Shown here piece by piece: positions 1-11,281 of a DNA stretch of 64,000 nt (within the stretch, counting starts at the first letter, position 1; every line of letters starts with the position of its first letter). Under the pieces are notes generated by a model. The model was not told the origin of the DNA. It was given only the letters and a program-made list of their open reading frames with translations, and did no database searches. The DNA is from Macrothele yani (taxonomy: Eukaryota; Arthropoda; Arachnida; Araneae; Macrothelidae), in the NCBI GenBank assembly GCA_039090855.1, contig CM076991.1, forward strand, positions 106,776,021-106,840,020, written 5' to 3'. Position numbers and translations under genes: made by a program.

Positions 1-213
1 GCAGTGGTCTAAGCGCTGGCTTATGATTTGTTCGTGATGGTCCGGATTCGAATTCCAGTCAGGCATGGATGTTGTGTTTGTCTTACGGCACTGGCTCTCT
101 CCCTTCCCTGCAACCAGTGACCCTAAATTAGGGACGGGCGGCTGTTTATAGCCCATTGAGTTGCTCTCAGCGGTGGTCGTTAAACCTTCAGTCCAAAAAA
201 AAAAAAAAAAAAA
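1..213 (+). repeat. tRNA-derived SINE, copy 1 (cut by window edge)
   Basis: The window opens inside a tRNA-like head: an A-box-like stretch (AGTGGTCTAAGCGCTGG) and a B-box (GGATTCGAATTCC) are spaced as in a Leu/Ser-type class II tRNA. A tRNA-unrelated body follows (CCCTAAATTAGGGACGGGC, then TAGCCCATTGAGTTGCTC) and a poly(A) tail fills 195-213. Four more copies of the same body lie on the minus strand at 7437, 10968, 12891 and 28539. The first bases of the element are outside the window. Confidence 0.85.
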
Positions 214-2030
214 TACGAACCTGAACTATTGTCTTTACTGAAGTGGTTGAATTAATTTGTCAAGCAAATAAAGTTTACATTTGTTGTTTCATATGAGTTT
301 ATTCTTTTCAAAAAAAAAAAAAAAACAAAAAAAAAACACTAACCGTCGATTCCGACGGGTTTCGTCTAGTTTTATTATGATTCGTGTTATATGAAAAGAA
401 AAATTCAATCACAGCTTTTTCAGCTGTGAATGGTACAGGTTACAAGCTAGTAATAAAAATAAAATCATGTATACTTTCAATTAACTGATATCGAATTAAA
501 GAGGTTTTATTGTGTATCGACATTTTTTAATTCCTCCAAATCATTAGCACTTGGAATTATTTACTGTCCATGCATTTTGCAATGCATGGTATTGTGTAAT
601 GACAAGAAGAAAAGAAAAAAAGAAAAAAAGAAAGCAGTTCGTGCAATAAAATTCGGGTAAATGACGGCTTCAGAGCTTTATAAATTAGCCTAATTGGACA
701 ACTTGTTAACGTGCCTTTCTTCGTAATCCCATTACCTCCAGAAGAAAGGACACAAACTAAATAAATAACACAATTTATCGTCTTGTCCTTCGGAAGTCTG
801 AGGCTTTAAAAGACGCAGCACGTTCTTACTCAGTTTCTGATCTTGTGTTCTTCTGTCACTGCAACAAAGCCATTTACCTTGCCTCTTTCACTCTAGGGGA
901 AAACGGAATCTACGCAAGCTGTATCGACAGCTTTAGGGCAGAGAGAGCGACACAAGGCGGTCCCGAGCTGCACTCTTGCATCAAGCCGATGCTGTGCGCT
1001 GCGGATATGCAAATGCATTCTGCACATTATGCTCTCTAGGGAACAGTAAAAATGGCGGACGAAGGCAGGCATTAAGCAGAAGGAAGGAAGGAAGCAGCAA
1101 CGTTTAAGTCGGGCGCGTGTTTCAGAAAGTCAAACTAAGGGGGAGGAAGAACTTATTCTTTCTTATTTTGCTTGGAGACGCGTGACACCGCGAGCGTTTA
1201 CGTTAAGAGAGTATGTAAACGATAAAGGGGCCAGTATCTTTTTTTCTGGTTACCCCTCCGCCCCAGCGTTTTTTTTTTTTTACTGGTTCTCTTCAGCGAT
1301 GTTGATCGTCGCAGAAAATATGGCATTATGTATCCCCAGACACATACTCAGTCCTAAAAAGAGCAGCAATAGAGCAATGGCTGCTGCTCCACCTTTTTTT
1401 TTTTTTTTTCTTCCATTTTTTTTTTACTGAGTCATTTTACTCGTCGACTAAAAAATATAAAAGTAACGGCGCAGTCCGCCTCACTTACGTGAATTGAAGT
1501 TCCGAACGGTAAGGTTAAAAAAAATATGATAATAAATAAATAAACAAAATAAACAAGTGGAACGGGAAGACTGGTATAGCGAAGACTATGAATAATTAAA
1601 TTCAGTGTTATCTCTAAGTTCTTCAGAAAAACGTACAATATGCGCTTCTAGACTATAAAACAGTAAACTTTATTTTCGAATAACTGAAGGAAACAAGATT
1701 ATGTAGTTCGCTTGCTTTATATCTTCACAAAAGATTAACTATCTCTTGAGTTTTTCGAATATTAAAGATTAAGGAGGAGGAACTGATAAAAAAGGGAAAA
1801 TTTCTCACACGACTGGAATTGTGTTCAGGAAATATTACGCGTATTACTAAGGAAGTTTCATAAAAACTGAGAGTAATTTTTTTTGAGTTGGCAACAGTGC
1901 GATGGGGGAAAATAAACAACGCAGACGACTATTTGAATTAAGGAAGTATCTATGGCAACAGCTATTAGCCGTGGCAGACGATTCTGGTTTTGTTATTTGC
2001 GCAGTTGTTTAAGGTAAGTCTGCATTTCGC
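214..2030. other. AT-rich stretch, no gene recognised
   Basis: It contains long A or T runs (for example 312-337 and 1395-1410) and a small CCGTCG/CGACGG hairpin near 344-359. The short open frames at 845-1039 and 1182-1430 look like chance frames: low complexity, no recognisable domain. Nothing repetitive elsewhere in the window matches it. Confidence 0.5.
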
Positions 2031-3112
2031 CTTACAGCTACGGAGGTGAGTGATTCAGAGTTAAGAAGTGAAATGCGTTGTGCGATAAAATTTCGCTATC
2101 CTTTGGGCAAAACGGCCCCAGAAATAATTGATTCAATGAAAAAAGCTTACAAAAGATAGTTTGGGTGAGTCAACGATTATGTGATGCCACCATGATTTAA
2201 AAAAAAAAATTGCATTTGTAGGCAGAACTCGCTCCTAAGCCTGGTCGGCGTGAAAGTGTTGTTACGGAGCATATTGTGAACACTGTTTGGGCAATCGTCC
2301 AAGAAAATTGACGAATTTTGTGAAAGACGTTGCGGCGTCAACTAATATTTCAAAAACGTCGGCATTCCGCATTATACGTGAGCAATTACTGCTGCATCGT
2401 GTGTGTTCCAGATGGGTACCTCATCACCTGACGAGACAACAACTGTTAGCCAGAGTTCGGGTGTGTCATGAGTGGAAACAAATGATTGCAAAGGATCTAG
2501 ACAATACAGTAATAACTGCCGATGAAACATGGGTCCATTATTTCGACCCCCTCACGAAGCGCGCAACGTGTGCCCGGAAACACCCAAGCTCACCTCATCC
2601 GGAAAAAGTCCGCCAAACCGAATCAACTCGGAAGTTGATGATGATAATTTTCTTTGATCATTAAAGTGTAATCTACCAGCATGCCGTTCCTCCACAAAGT
2701 ACTGTCAATGCTGAGTATTACATTTCAGTCTTGAAGCGTCTGGGATGACACATATCGATCTAACGACCGGAACTGGTGCGCGAGTGGACCCTACACCATG
2801 ATAACGCCCGCCCACATTTGGCTGCTTGTGTTCAATAGTTTCTTACGGAATGTAGTATTGAAATCATGCCGCAGCATGCCTACAGTCCTGACCTCGCCCC
2901 GTACGATTTTTGGTTGTTTCTAACAATAAAGGAGAAGTTCCGTTGCGCAACATTCAACACAGATGCTGACGTTATGCAAGCTGTACAGGGGCCGTCGCTA
3001 AAGCAGCTTCCAAAATGCCTTCGCCACATGCTTTGAAAAGTGCACTGAACGATGGGACTGTTGCATATCATGCGAGGGAAGATACTTTGATAAAAAATAA
3101 CATATTTTGCTG
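2031..3112 (+). pseudogene. mariner-type transposase (DD34D), decayed
   Basis: A mariner transposase can be followed in pieces. An N-terminal helix-turn-helix of the SETMAR type lies near 2050-2150 (residues like CAIKFRYPLGKTAPEIIDSM). A linker and the catalytic domain follow. The longest open piece, 2287-2664, contains the first catalytic Asp in TADETWVHYFDP. Further on, in other frames, are the second Asp in HHDNARPHLAA and the third in YSPDLAPYDFWLF, with 34 residues between them. Stops (for example within the FLTECS segment near 2838) and frameshifts break the gene. I could not find convincing terminal inverted repeats. In life such a protein cuts and pastes the element at TA sites; this copy cannot encode it. 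Confidence 0.85.
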
Positions 3113-4165
3113 TACCTATATTTCTTCATTTTGTGTGATTTTAATATCAGTTTTTATGGAACGGCTGTTGTAGTTACTTCTATAATATACTGGTATATAC
3201 CCGGTGTTCCGCTTAAACATATTACAAAATAATTCGTAATATAGAAAGTACTAGTTCGAATGGCAGAAAGTGGGCACCATTGTAAGGAGCATCTGTGAAA
3301 TTTATAAACGAAACGTATTTGGGCACACAGCGCAAGCTACGTCAGTCACCATGGGAACTCCACAATAGAATGTGTTTTGTGTGCTATAGCTTGTGGAATT
3401 GATGTCCGTGACTCTTGTACATCGCCGATTTCGCCGCGAGTACAACCTCGGAGCGACGGCAGACGTCCCTACTTACGTGTCTAGTATGAAATGGGACAAG
3501 CAATTAAGAGAAACAGGAAGTTTGTTAATGATGGCTGATAAACATAATAAGCGTACGGTGTCTGAGGAAATCGTTAAACAGATTCGAAAGTCATTTCAGA
3601 GACGCCCGTGGACAGGACGGCACGGGAAAGATTTACGGAGACAATGCTGGGCCAAAATTGATGTCGACGGTACATTCCTAGACTGGGTATGCTTTTCAGA
3701 CGAGTCAACATTCCCCGAGCCTTGAAAAGTCAGCAGACATAACTGCCGCATTTGGGGGTTCGAATGTCCGTATGATGTTCATGAATACGAAAGGGATTTC
3801 CCAAAATGCAATGTTTGATGTGGGATCATGAAGGACAAAATCATCGGTCCCGTTAGTTTTGCGGATGAACTGGACTAACATACCTAGACATGCGACGGGA
3901 AGACTCTGTGCCTCAGCTACCTGAAGGAACAATTTTCCAACAAGATGGGGCTCCTCCGCACTTTGCCAGTGATGCCTGCACATTCTTGGTTGCCAACTTC
4001 AATACAAGATGAATTGGGAGAGGTTCAACGTTCATTGCATGCCGCCCCCCCGCCCCCAAGATCACCGGGCCTAACACCACTTGACCTTTTCCTGTGGGAG
4101 TTTAAGATGTACGCTACAACCAGTGCGTGATCTGGAAGACATACGCGACAGAATTTGTTCTGCAA

Positions 4166-4945
4166 TTAAGGTGGACGTCAAGCAATTTTGCTTCCTATAA
4201 TTCCAATGGAAAAACTTTTGTACACATTTCCTTCACAGTTAGTGTGTTCCCAAGGATGAAAATTTGAACATCGATTAAAATAACTTCATATTATAACTTG
4301 GAATACTTAATATTTTCTAAAACATAACCATAATTATATTAAAAATCAGTAACTTTTTCTTTGATGGTGTTGAAACCAGAAAAAAGATTGCGTGACCTGC
4401 ACTTTGATGACGTAAGTAGACAAACAAATGCTGGACTGCATAATTCTGGTTATGTTTTAGAAAATATTAAGTATTCCATGTTATAAAATGAAGTTATTTA
4501 AATCGATGTTCAAATTTTCATCCTTAGGAACGCATTAATTGTCCAGAAAAAAGATGGCGCGACCTGTACTTTGATGACGTCAGTAGACAAACAAATGTTG
4601 GATTGCATAATTATGGTTACGTTTAAGAAAATATAAAGTATTCCAAGTTATAAAATGAAGCTATTTTAATCGATGTTCAAATTTTCATCCTTGAGAACGC
4701 ATTAATTGTCCAAAAAAAAGATGGCGCGACCTGTACTTTGATGACGTCAGTAGACAAACAAATGTTGGATTGTATAATTATGGTTATGTTTTAGAAGATA
4801 TTAAGTACTCCAAGTTATAAAATGAAGCTATTTTAATCGATGTTAAAATTTTCATCCTTGGGAACGCATTAATTGTGAAGAAAATGTGCACAGAAGTTTT
4901 TCCATTGGAAGTATAGGAAGCAAAATTACTTGACGTCCACTTTAA
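4166..4945. mobile_element. TTAA-flanked MITE, copy 1
   Basis: The ends are inverted repeats: TTAA-GGTGGACGTCAAG on the left and CTTGACGTCCACT-TTAA on the right, and the similarity continues inward for well over 70 bp. TTAA at both ends, inside an otherwise continuous transposase pseudogene, is the footprint expected of a piggyBac-like TTAA target duplication. There is no coding capacity. A second copy lies at 25193-25683. The superfamily assignment rests on the TTAA only. Confidence 0.75.
4381..4880 (+). repeat. three ~167-bp tandem units inside the MITE
   Basis: Units start at 4381, 4547 and 4714, each with AAAAAAGATGGCGCGACC (first unit slightly diverged), then GATGACGTCAGTAG and a shared tail ending in GCATTAATTGT. 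Units two and three contain TGACGTCA, the palindromic CRE consensus. The copy at 25193 has only one such unit. Confidence 0.85.
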
Positions 4946-5204
4946 CAACGTGACACCACCAATACTTTTCAACACGTGTGCCGAGGTAGAATACCTGTTG
5001 GACGTTCGCCACGCCACCAGTGGAGCTCATGTTGAAGTTTATTAGACATGGACATTTCTTACCCTCCCCCTGTTTCGTGCACCAGCTATTGTATGTTGTG
5101 TTACCGTAAGAAACCTGGTACTTATACTACTGTACATTTGATAGTACGATGTCTATGTACGAGTCTGTGGACTCCTAAAAACAAAAGCTGTTATAGCTTA
5201 TAAC

Positions 5205-5345
5205 GTACAAGTTTGTCCGTGCCGAGCATCGGACCCGGTTCCCCCTCACTCCGGAGTAAGTCGCTCTCCCAACTGAGCTACGCGGACATGTGCTCTCAAT
5301 GCTATCTGCCTTTATCTCATGTGCGTTCTGCGGTGCAGGCAAGTC
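5205..5345 (-). repeat. tRNA-like SINE, family 2, copy 1
   Basis: On the minus strand 5287-5215 reads as a tRNA: acceptor GTCCGCG, D-arm GCTC...GAGC, anticodon stem CTTAC/GTGAG and a T-arm region ending in CACGGAC. The anticodon loop (TCCGGA) has only six bases. Upstream of the tRNA part is a conserved block containing GAGATAAAGGCAGATAGCA, also found before the copy at 39014. Conservation in front of the tRNA part is unusual for a SINE. Confidence 0.6.
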
Positions 5346-5730
5346 ACAAGCTAAAAGAGTAAATTTTATATTTAGGAGTTTTGGTGAAACAATATTATAA
5401 AGCAGTACACTTCGACTTTTTTTAAAGATAATTAAAAGTCATTTTCAGTTTAATAAGATCTCAAGTTCCAAAGCATTCTGTTCCTTCGTAAAATCACAAT
5501 GAAAAATCATTTTTTTGTGATAAATTCTCCTACAGAAAGAATAAAATTATTACAACCCTATTAAAAAGAAAAGAAAAGTACTAAGTCACTCGCTTTAATG
5601 ACAGATAAAAACAAAATTCTCGTCGCGCAATTAGGTTTGCTATGAACGTCATTCAAATTTCCGAGCTTTTCTGGTACAGCGGTTAAGACCGCGTTATCCT
5701 GTTGAGCCAACCCCAAACGATGTGGATTTG

Positions 5731-6673
5731 GGTGTCGTGACAGATACGGACATGGCACTTCCGTACAATGAAAATTTTGTGTCAGATCCGTACAAGCAAG
5801 CACTCCTCCATTGCGTCCCCCAAATGGGAGAGGGAGGTAAACTGATCGTGTGTCACTTCAGTACAAAGTGTTCCCCTAATCCTTTTGCAAGGTGAAAGGA
5901 AGGCAAACTGATCGTGTATTATTTCCATATATTGGGTGTGATTCATTACTTTGTTAGTTTGTTCTTTTAAAATTATGTAGCACAGTGCTCTTGTTGCATC
6001 TGGAGATTTTATTTAAGCAAAACGGATCTTGTAGTGTTGTCTGAAACATCAAAAGGCAAGCCTTGTGCTGTCTTCAATGATTTTCGATACCGCCAACATC
6101 GTAAAAAGTCATTTTTCACAAGTTTTGGAATATTAAAAAAAAAAAATTCAGCACCCCCTCAATATGAAATCGTGGACAAACTTCAGAATCCATTCCTTTA
6201 CAGTGTCGTTGGTATTAACAGGGAAAACGAGGTGAACCACACACCCGGTCCATGGTTTCCTTACATTTCAGCAACTGGCCAAACGTCCACTGCACAAAAT
6301 GAAGGCATTTTGTGAAATGCAAACAACAGACGTTGTTCACAAAGAAATGGGAGCAAAAATATTACTCCGGTCTCAGGTTTACTGCCAAAAAATTAGTAAG
6401 TGAGGCTTAAAAAATACTCCTTCTACAACAAAGGAATGAGCCAACCCTTCTTTTTCTAAAGCATTCGTTCACACAAAGGGAGCAAGGTCAAAGTTGATCC
6501 ACAGGCATCTTCTGGGTATGAGAGAATTAAATTCCTTTTGTACGGAAGTGACACAAAAACGGTAGGGCTGTATGAGATCTCAAATTCGATGGGTAATTAG
6601 CATTACATTTGTACGGAAGTGACATGAAAATTTCGATGTACGGAAGTGCCATGTCCAGATCTGCCAGTAAACC
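5731..6673. mobile_element. MULE-like non-autonomous DNA transposon with FLYWCH remnant
   Basis: Insertion into repeat copy A is flanked by a 9-bp near-duplication (GTGGATTTG at 5722-5730, ATGGATTTG at 6674-6682), which fits Mutator-like elements. Inverted ends of about 65 bp can be aligned; their best core is GGACATGGCACTTCCGTACA. The 10-mer GTACGGAAGT recurs near the right end at 6540, 6611 and 6638 and inverted at 5757. Such subterminal repeats are often transposase binding sites. Inside is a FLYWCH-like fragment, a domain often found in MULE proteins. There is no complete transposase. Confidence 0.6.
6034..6120 (+). pseudogene. FLYWCH zinc-finger fragment
   Basis: The open stretch gives LSETSKGKPCAVFNDFRYRQ followed by HRKKS. 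This resembles the first half of a FLYWCH domain (…S.KGKP.LV..GFRYR…R). The second half with the WRC and HNH metal ligands is not in frame; a poly(A) run at 6136-6147 interrupts it. FLYWCH domains bind DNA and often sit at the N-terminus of MULE transposases, which matches the 9-bp target duplication around this element. The match is short. Confidence 0.45.
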
Positions 6674-6975
6674 ATGGATTTGATCCTCACCGCTGCGACA
6701 GGATTATCTTGTATAAGGGCTGAAACATTCAGTCTTGGATTTTACGAAATTTCCGGATAAATACGGAAAAACCTGCAACGGACTTTTTTGAAATAAACAT
6801 AATTTCTGACTACGGAAAAATCTGTGAAAATATGGAAGTTAAATAAAAAAACAAAAAAACGGAAATTTCGTTAAAAGGCGGACACTTACCGGCAACTTTG
6901 CTGAAAGTTAATTTCAGAAATTTTTCGTGAATTCACACCACTTATTTTTTAGAGCGTAAACCGTAAAAAAAATAA

Positions 6976-7436
6976 AATCTGAAATTCACGAGCCACTTTC
7001 TGTCATTTTTTCCGTGAATTAACGAGGCATATCTCTGATACAACCTTTTCCGTGTAATAACAGAAAGAAACCTGAATTTCACGGATTTTTCGTACTAAAG
7101 GAAAATTTTCCGCTGTTGCTTTCTTATATTGACGGTAAATTACCGTTTCAGAGATGTGTTAATGAAAACTCTGAATTTTCCAGAAACCTTTCAGCAATTC
7201 CTTTCGTGTATTAACGAAAAAAACTCCGTTCTCACTTTTTCCCCATCCGTACGACGAAAAATTACCAGTAATAGGAGAGATTAGTGAGAATACTTGAGGT
7301 TCGATTTACTTTTAAATTTCAATCGTCTGTCGAAGGAACTGATTTTGAACTTCCTGTGCGAGATCAGATATTATGGATAGAATATGCCATGAGTTTTTGT
7401 TATTGTGGTACAGAATATTTCTTCTCCTGTCCCCTA
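6976..7436. other. AT-rich stretch with degenerate CCGTGAATTAACG-like motifs
   Basis: Variants of TTTTCCGTGAATTAACG recur on both strands (6930s, 6985, 7010, 7050, 7080, 7205). The stretch follows the end of repeat copy A and may be an extension of it that copy B lacks. No gene. Confidence 0.4.
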
Positions 7437-7650
7437 TTGTTTTTCTTTTTCGATTGTTTACCGTGAGCAACTCAATGGGCTATAAGCAGTCGCCCGTCAA
7501 TAATTTAGGGCCACAGACTCCAGGGAAGGGAGAGAGCCGTAAGACAAGCACATCATCCATGCTTTGCCAGGATTCGAACCCGGACCCATCTCGGGGGAAT
7601 GATCAAAAGCCATCGCTTAGAGCACTGCGCCATCGGGGGATGGCTCCACT
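7437..7650 (-). repeat. tRNA-derived SINE, copy 2
   Basis: Reverse orientation: T-run at the left (7440-7449), then CTCAATGGGCTATAAGCAGTC and AATTTAGGGCCAC, then the reversed B-box GGATTCGAACCC and the reversed A-box region CTTAGAGCACTGCGCCA. Same family as the copy at the left window edge. Confidence 0.85.
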
Positions 7651-7775
7651 ATTTTGTGCACCAGCTATATATTTATTATATATTGCCTTACTGTAAGAAA
7701 CTGGGCACTTAACTTATTGTTCTGATGATTATACGATGTCTATGTATCAGCCTTTAGACAACTTAAGACAAAATA

Positions 7776-9029
7776 TTGGGTTGTCGGAAAAGTAATGACG
7801 TATTTTAGCCATGTTCTTCAAAGGTCATTTATTGATAGAAAGAACAAAGCTCAATCAATGATATAATGCCCGTTTTGTTCGATAACCTTTTGCCGTTTTT
7901 CAGTGAGCTGCAGAATGCCTCGTTCATAGAAGGTCTGTCTTTCGTAGCGAAAAACTCTACAATGTGCTGATTTACAGCCTCATCTGAATTGAATGTTATT
8001 CCACGCAAGGACTGTTGAAAAGACCGAAACAAGTGGAAGTCTCACGGCGCAAGGTCAGGCGAGTATGCTGAGTGTGGCAACACATCCCACCCAAGCTCCA
8101 ATAATTTTTGGCGGGCGATCAAACTTGTGTGTGGTCTCGCGTTCTTGTGATGGAACACAACACCTTTACGATGAACAAGCTCTGGACGTTTCTGGACGAT
8201 GGATTCGTTCAAACTGTCCAATTACCGACAGTACACATTCGAATTGATTGTTTGGTTCCGTGGTAGGAGCTCGAAAAACACACCTTTAAAATCCCACCAC
8301 ACTGAGACCAGAACCTTCCGCTGATAAATGTCTGCTTTAAATGTCGTTTGAGGCGAAGCAGCAAGTCGGGACCATGACCGTCTGCGCAGCACATTGTTGT
8401 ACACAATCCACTTTTCGTCAGTCGCTTCAAAAAAGGATCGTTTCCCTCACGTTTAATGAGCATATCGCAGATGTTTATATGCGCCGTCAATTGAGTTTCT
8501 TTGAGTTCATGAGGAACACACACATCGAGCTTGCTTACGTATCCCAGCTTCTTCAAGTGGTCGTGAACGCTTGAATGATGGATGTGCAATGTGTCTGCAA
8601 TCTCTCGTGTCGTGTAACGTGGGTTTGACTCGATCAATGCCTTGATTTGGTCGTCATCAACCTCGGTGGGCCTTCCGGACCGAAGAGCATCGTTGAGGTC
8701 AAAATCTCCAGCACGGAATTTTGCGAACCACCGCTAGCACTGACGATCTTGTAGAGCATTATCACCGTACACTTGACGCGCGTTCTTCCCTTTACAAAAG
8801 CAAAACAGTAAAATATGGCGAAAAAGCACAGTTTGGTCTTCCATCTTCAGCTTGATGTCAAATCTCCGCAAATCAAACAAATCGCTCACTATTCCTTTTA
8901 GATTGCAGTTAGAACTAGCACCTGTCGAATGCCATAGCGATAACAGAGCTGCGCATGCCTATAGGACTTTAAAAACCGCCCAACCGGCATCGGATGCCAA
9001 AATACGTCATGACTTTTCCGACAACCCAA
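7776..9029 (-). mobile_element. mariner element with both TIRs
   Basis: The ends are inverted repeats of about 31 bp with one mismatch (TTGGGTTGTCGGAAAAGT at both ends) and TA dinucleotides at 7774-7775 and 9030-9031. Length is 1254 bp, usual for mariner. It sits inside repeat copy B, so it is younger than that repeat. Confidence 0.92.
7855..8844 (-). pseudogene. mariner transposase, inactivated
   Basis: Reading from an ATG at 8844: an N-terminal HTH region (FRHILLFCFCKGKNARQVY), a stop just before RWFAKFRAGDFDLNDALRSG, the linker GRPTEVDDDQIKALIESNP, and a second HTH (REIADTLHIHHSSVHDHLKK). After a frameshift near 8400 the catalytic domain continues (WDFKGVFFELLP). The second catalytic position reads HHKNARPHTS where HQDNARPHTS is usual, so the Asp appears replaced by Lys. 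A further stop (TGA at 8044-8042) interrupts YSPDLAP-DFHLF, which keeps the third Asp. Family length is about 345 residues. The element keeps its TIRs but cannot make an active enzyme. Confidence 0.88.
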
Positions 9030-9735
9030 TAGCTATCAAAAGTAAACTTTATATTTAGGAGGAGTTTTCTTTTTTTGTGAAATAATACTATAAAAAAGTA
9101 CATTTTATCTTTTCTAAAGATAATTGGAAGCCATTGTCAGTTTAAAAAAATCAAGTTGCAGAGCATTTTTTTTGCTTCCAAAAATCACGATGAGAAATGC
9201 TTAATTTGTGAAAAGGCCTCCTACAGAAAAAAAAAAAAATAATATTACAAACCTATTTACAAAAATAATAAGCTCCAACGGAAAATTAAATGACTAAATC
9301 ATTCGCATTAATAACAAAAAAAAAAATAAAAAAGAAAAAATTCATCGTCGCGTAATTTGATTTAAGATGTACGTAAGCCGGGTTTCCCCAGCGTTTGTGG
9401 CTCGGTGGTTAAAGGCGTGCGTTACCTGTTGAACCAACCCAAACAACGGGGGTTCGATCCTGTCTGCAGTGGAAGGATTATCTGGGGTAAGGTTTGAAAA
9501 ATGAATTTTGCGGAATTTCAGTTTAAATACGGGAAAAATCTGAAACGGATTTTTCCCGAGATAAACGTAATTTCTGACTACGAAAAATCTGTAAACATAC
9601 GGGTTAAAATAAACGGGCACTTTTTAAAAACAGAAATTTCTGAAAAAGACGGGCACTTACCGGCAACTTTGCTGTACGTTATTTTCAGAAATTTTCCGCA
9701 TATTCACACCACTTATTTTTTACAGTGTACTAAGG

Positions 9736-10967
9736 TCGGGCCCGGTACCATATAGCGATCAGAGGTCGACCAAATATTAGTAATCACAAGTAAAACTACT
9801 TTTTAATCGTCCATTTTATAGAGAGATTCCACGTAATGACAAAAGCTGTTTTCCTTAATCATTCTGCTGCTTTTCTTATTCTAGCACCCATTTGTAAATC
9901 TGATCGATATTCTAACTCCTAAGAAACACATAGGCGGAACTTTCATATTCATCCGCTGATGTATTCAGCTATTGAGAATACTGAAAGCTTTGAATAAGAT
10001 GTAAAAACGAACGAAACGGATGATGTCTAATTGAAGGAGCCCATGAGAAAGATTACGAAATCAAAATAATGAAAATGAAGTTTGGGTTATGTTATTCGTC
10101 AGGAGCGCACACACACTCATAAGCCCCACTTTCAACAAGGTGCTATGCTAATAAGACACGCATTTCAATGTGTTACTTAAGAACTCGGAGAAGAAAGTAC
10201 ATATGGAGGAAACAGATTGTTATAAAGCTGAACATCTTTTCAGAAGAATACTTGAAATACTTGAGGCAAGTGAAACTTTTGCAAGAACAGTTATCTGAAA
10301 TGCCGAAAGAAGACTTCAAACGATTTTTGGTCGTATTCAATTAATTCAGCAGGAGGCATGCTATGCTTTCTTTCCCTTCTGTTTTCTTTCTTTTCTTTTT
10401 TTTTTTATTCTTTGCCACCAGGAGGGCTTCAGAGACAACAAGTTTTCATCCACGCTATTACGCAGCGTCTAATGGGATTTGTTAATTACAGGATTTAATG
10501 ACTTCCTGAGCCCTGACCTTCCATGGAATTAATTGCTAATAACAACACAGCGCACGAGTAACGACTCGTCTGGCTTAGTTGCCATTATCGAATGCTGCTT
10601 CCGAGGTACTTCACGTTGTTCTGGTTCATAAAAATGAACGAAAAAATGAAAACTTTTGTTAAGGATCTGGCAATTTAGAGAGCAGTTGAAAGCGTCGTTC
10701 TGCTCTTCTTTGTTCGATGCTAAGACCGTTTGAAGTAATTTCCATAAGTGTTATTACGTTACATAAACCTTGTTTTTCATTCTTTGTCTTTCACTCTAAT
10801 GTGTTTTAGGAAAGTAGAGATTTATAATACCCTCTTTTCTTTGAAGATATTGTTCCTTAAACATCGTTGAACTCCCCGTATTATAGTGGGGATTGTCATC
10901 TCTCCATTTTTAATTTGGTAGTACTCTATAAATAACGCCTGCAGTAACTAGTTTAATTTAGATGAAC
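9736..10967. other. no gene recognised; candidate non-repetitive DNA
   Basis: About 1.2 kb without matches to other parts of the window. A pyrimidine-rich tract lies at 10367-10411. The block 10425-10620 is less AT-rich than its surroundings, but I see no open frame or splice pattern to support a gene. Confidence 0.4.
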
Positions 10968-11188
10968 TTTTTTGTTTTTGATTGGAGGTTTAACGATCAC
11001 CGTGAGCAACTCAATGTGCTACAAGCAGTCGCCCGTCCCTAATTTAGGGCCACTGATTCCAAGGAAGGGAGGGAGCCATTGCTAAGGAAGACGCAACATC
11101 CATGCTTCACCGGGATTCGAACCAGGGGACCACTTTTGAACGAATAATCAGAAGCCATCGCTTAGACCACTGAGCCACAGGGGCGGCT
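10968..11188 (-). repeat. tRNA-derived SINE, copy 3
   Basis: T-rich tail at 10968-10979, then GGTTTAACGATCACCGTGAG, the GGGCCACTGATTCCAAGGAA body, the reversed B-box GGGATTCGAACC and the reversed A-box (CTTAGACCACTGAGCCAC). It ends 93 bp before the Tc1-like element. Confidence 0.85.
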
Positions 11189-11281
11189 AAATGAACTTGA
11201 ATTTCGAGAAAATGGTAAATATCTTAACTATAACTGACATGGTGATGAAAAGAATAGTTTTTTTTCTTTCGGATAATTATA

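Larger units (their letters stand above)
3393..5036 (+). pseudogene. DUF4817-type mariner-like transposase, split by a MITE
   Basis: The piece 3393-3725 reads like the N-terminal DUF4817/HTH region of this family (VHRRFRREYN, then KQLRETGSLL, then RTVSEEIVKQIRKSFQRRP) and reaches the first catalytic Asp in CFSDESTFPEP. A second piece near 3945-4166 gives the catalytic C-terminal signature RSPGLTPLDLFLWEFKMY. The reading then breaks at a TTAA and resumes after 4945 with the C-terminal tail (EVEYLLDVRHATSGAHVEV) up to about 5036. The family is normally about 350 residues and this copy has several frameshifts and a deletion between 3725 and 3945. The 772-bp insertion at 4170-4941 splits its last quarter. 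Family assignment is from memory of conserved motifs. Confidence 0.7.
5075..6975 (+). repeat. ~1 kb dispersed repeat, copy A (interrupted twice)
   Basis: This aligns with 7655-9735. Shared blocks in order: GTGCACCAGCTAT with ACGATGTCTATGTA (5078-5180); an AT-rich block starting at TTTATATTTAGGAG (5360-5660); a tRNA-like block (5665-5735) with CAGCGGTTAA and CTGTTGAGCCAACCC; and a tail with CTTACCGGCAACTTTGCTG and ATTCACACCACTTATTTTTTA (6683-6970). Copy A is broken by a tRNA-like SINE at about 5205-5345 and by a MULE-like element at 5731-6673. I do not recognise the family; the internal tRNA-like part suggests a composite non-autonomous element. Confidence 0.75.
7655..9735 (+). repeat. ~1 kb dispersed repeat, copy B (interrupted by mariner)
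   Basis: This is the partner of copy A at 5075-6975, block for block. It is interrupted only by the mariner element at 7776-9029. Its tRNA-like block at 9395-9470 keeps an A-box (TGGCTCGGTGGTTAA) and a better B-box (GGTTCGATCC) than copy A. The right end is near 9735, after ATTCACACCACTTATTTTTTA. Confidence 0.75.

Noticed and set aside
5561..5803. 80-codon minus-strand frame as a gene
   Set aside because: It spans the junction between repeat copy A and the MULE-like insertion, so it has no coherent origin.
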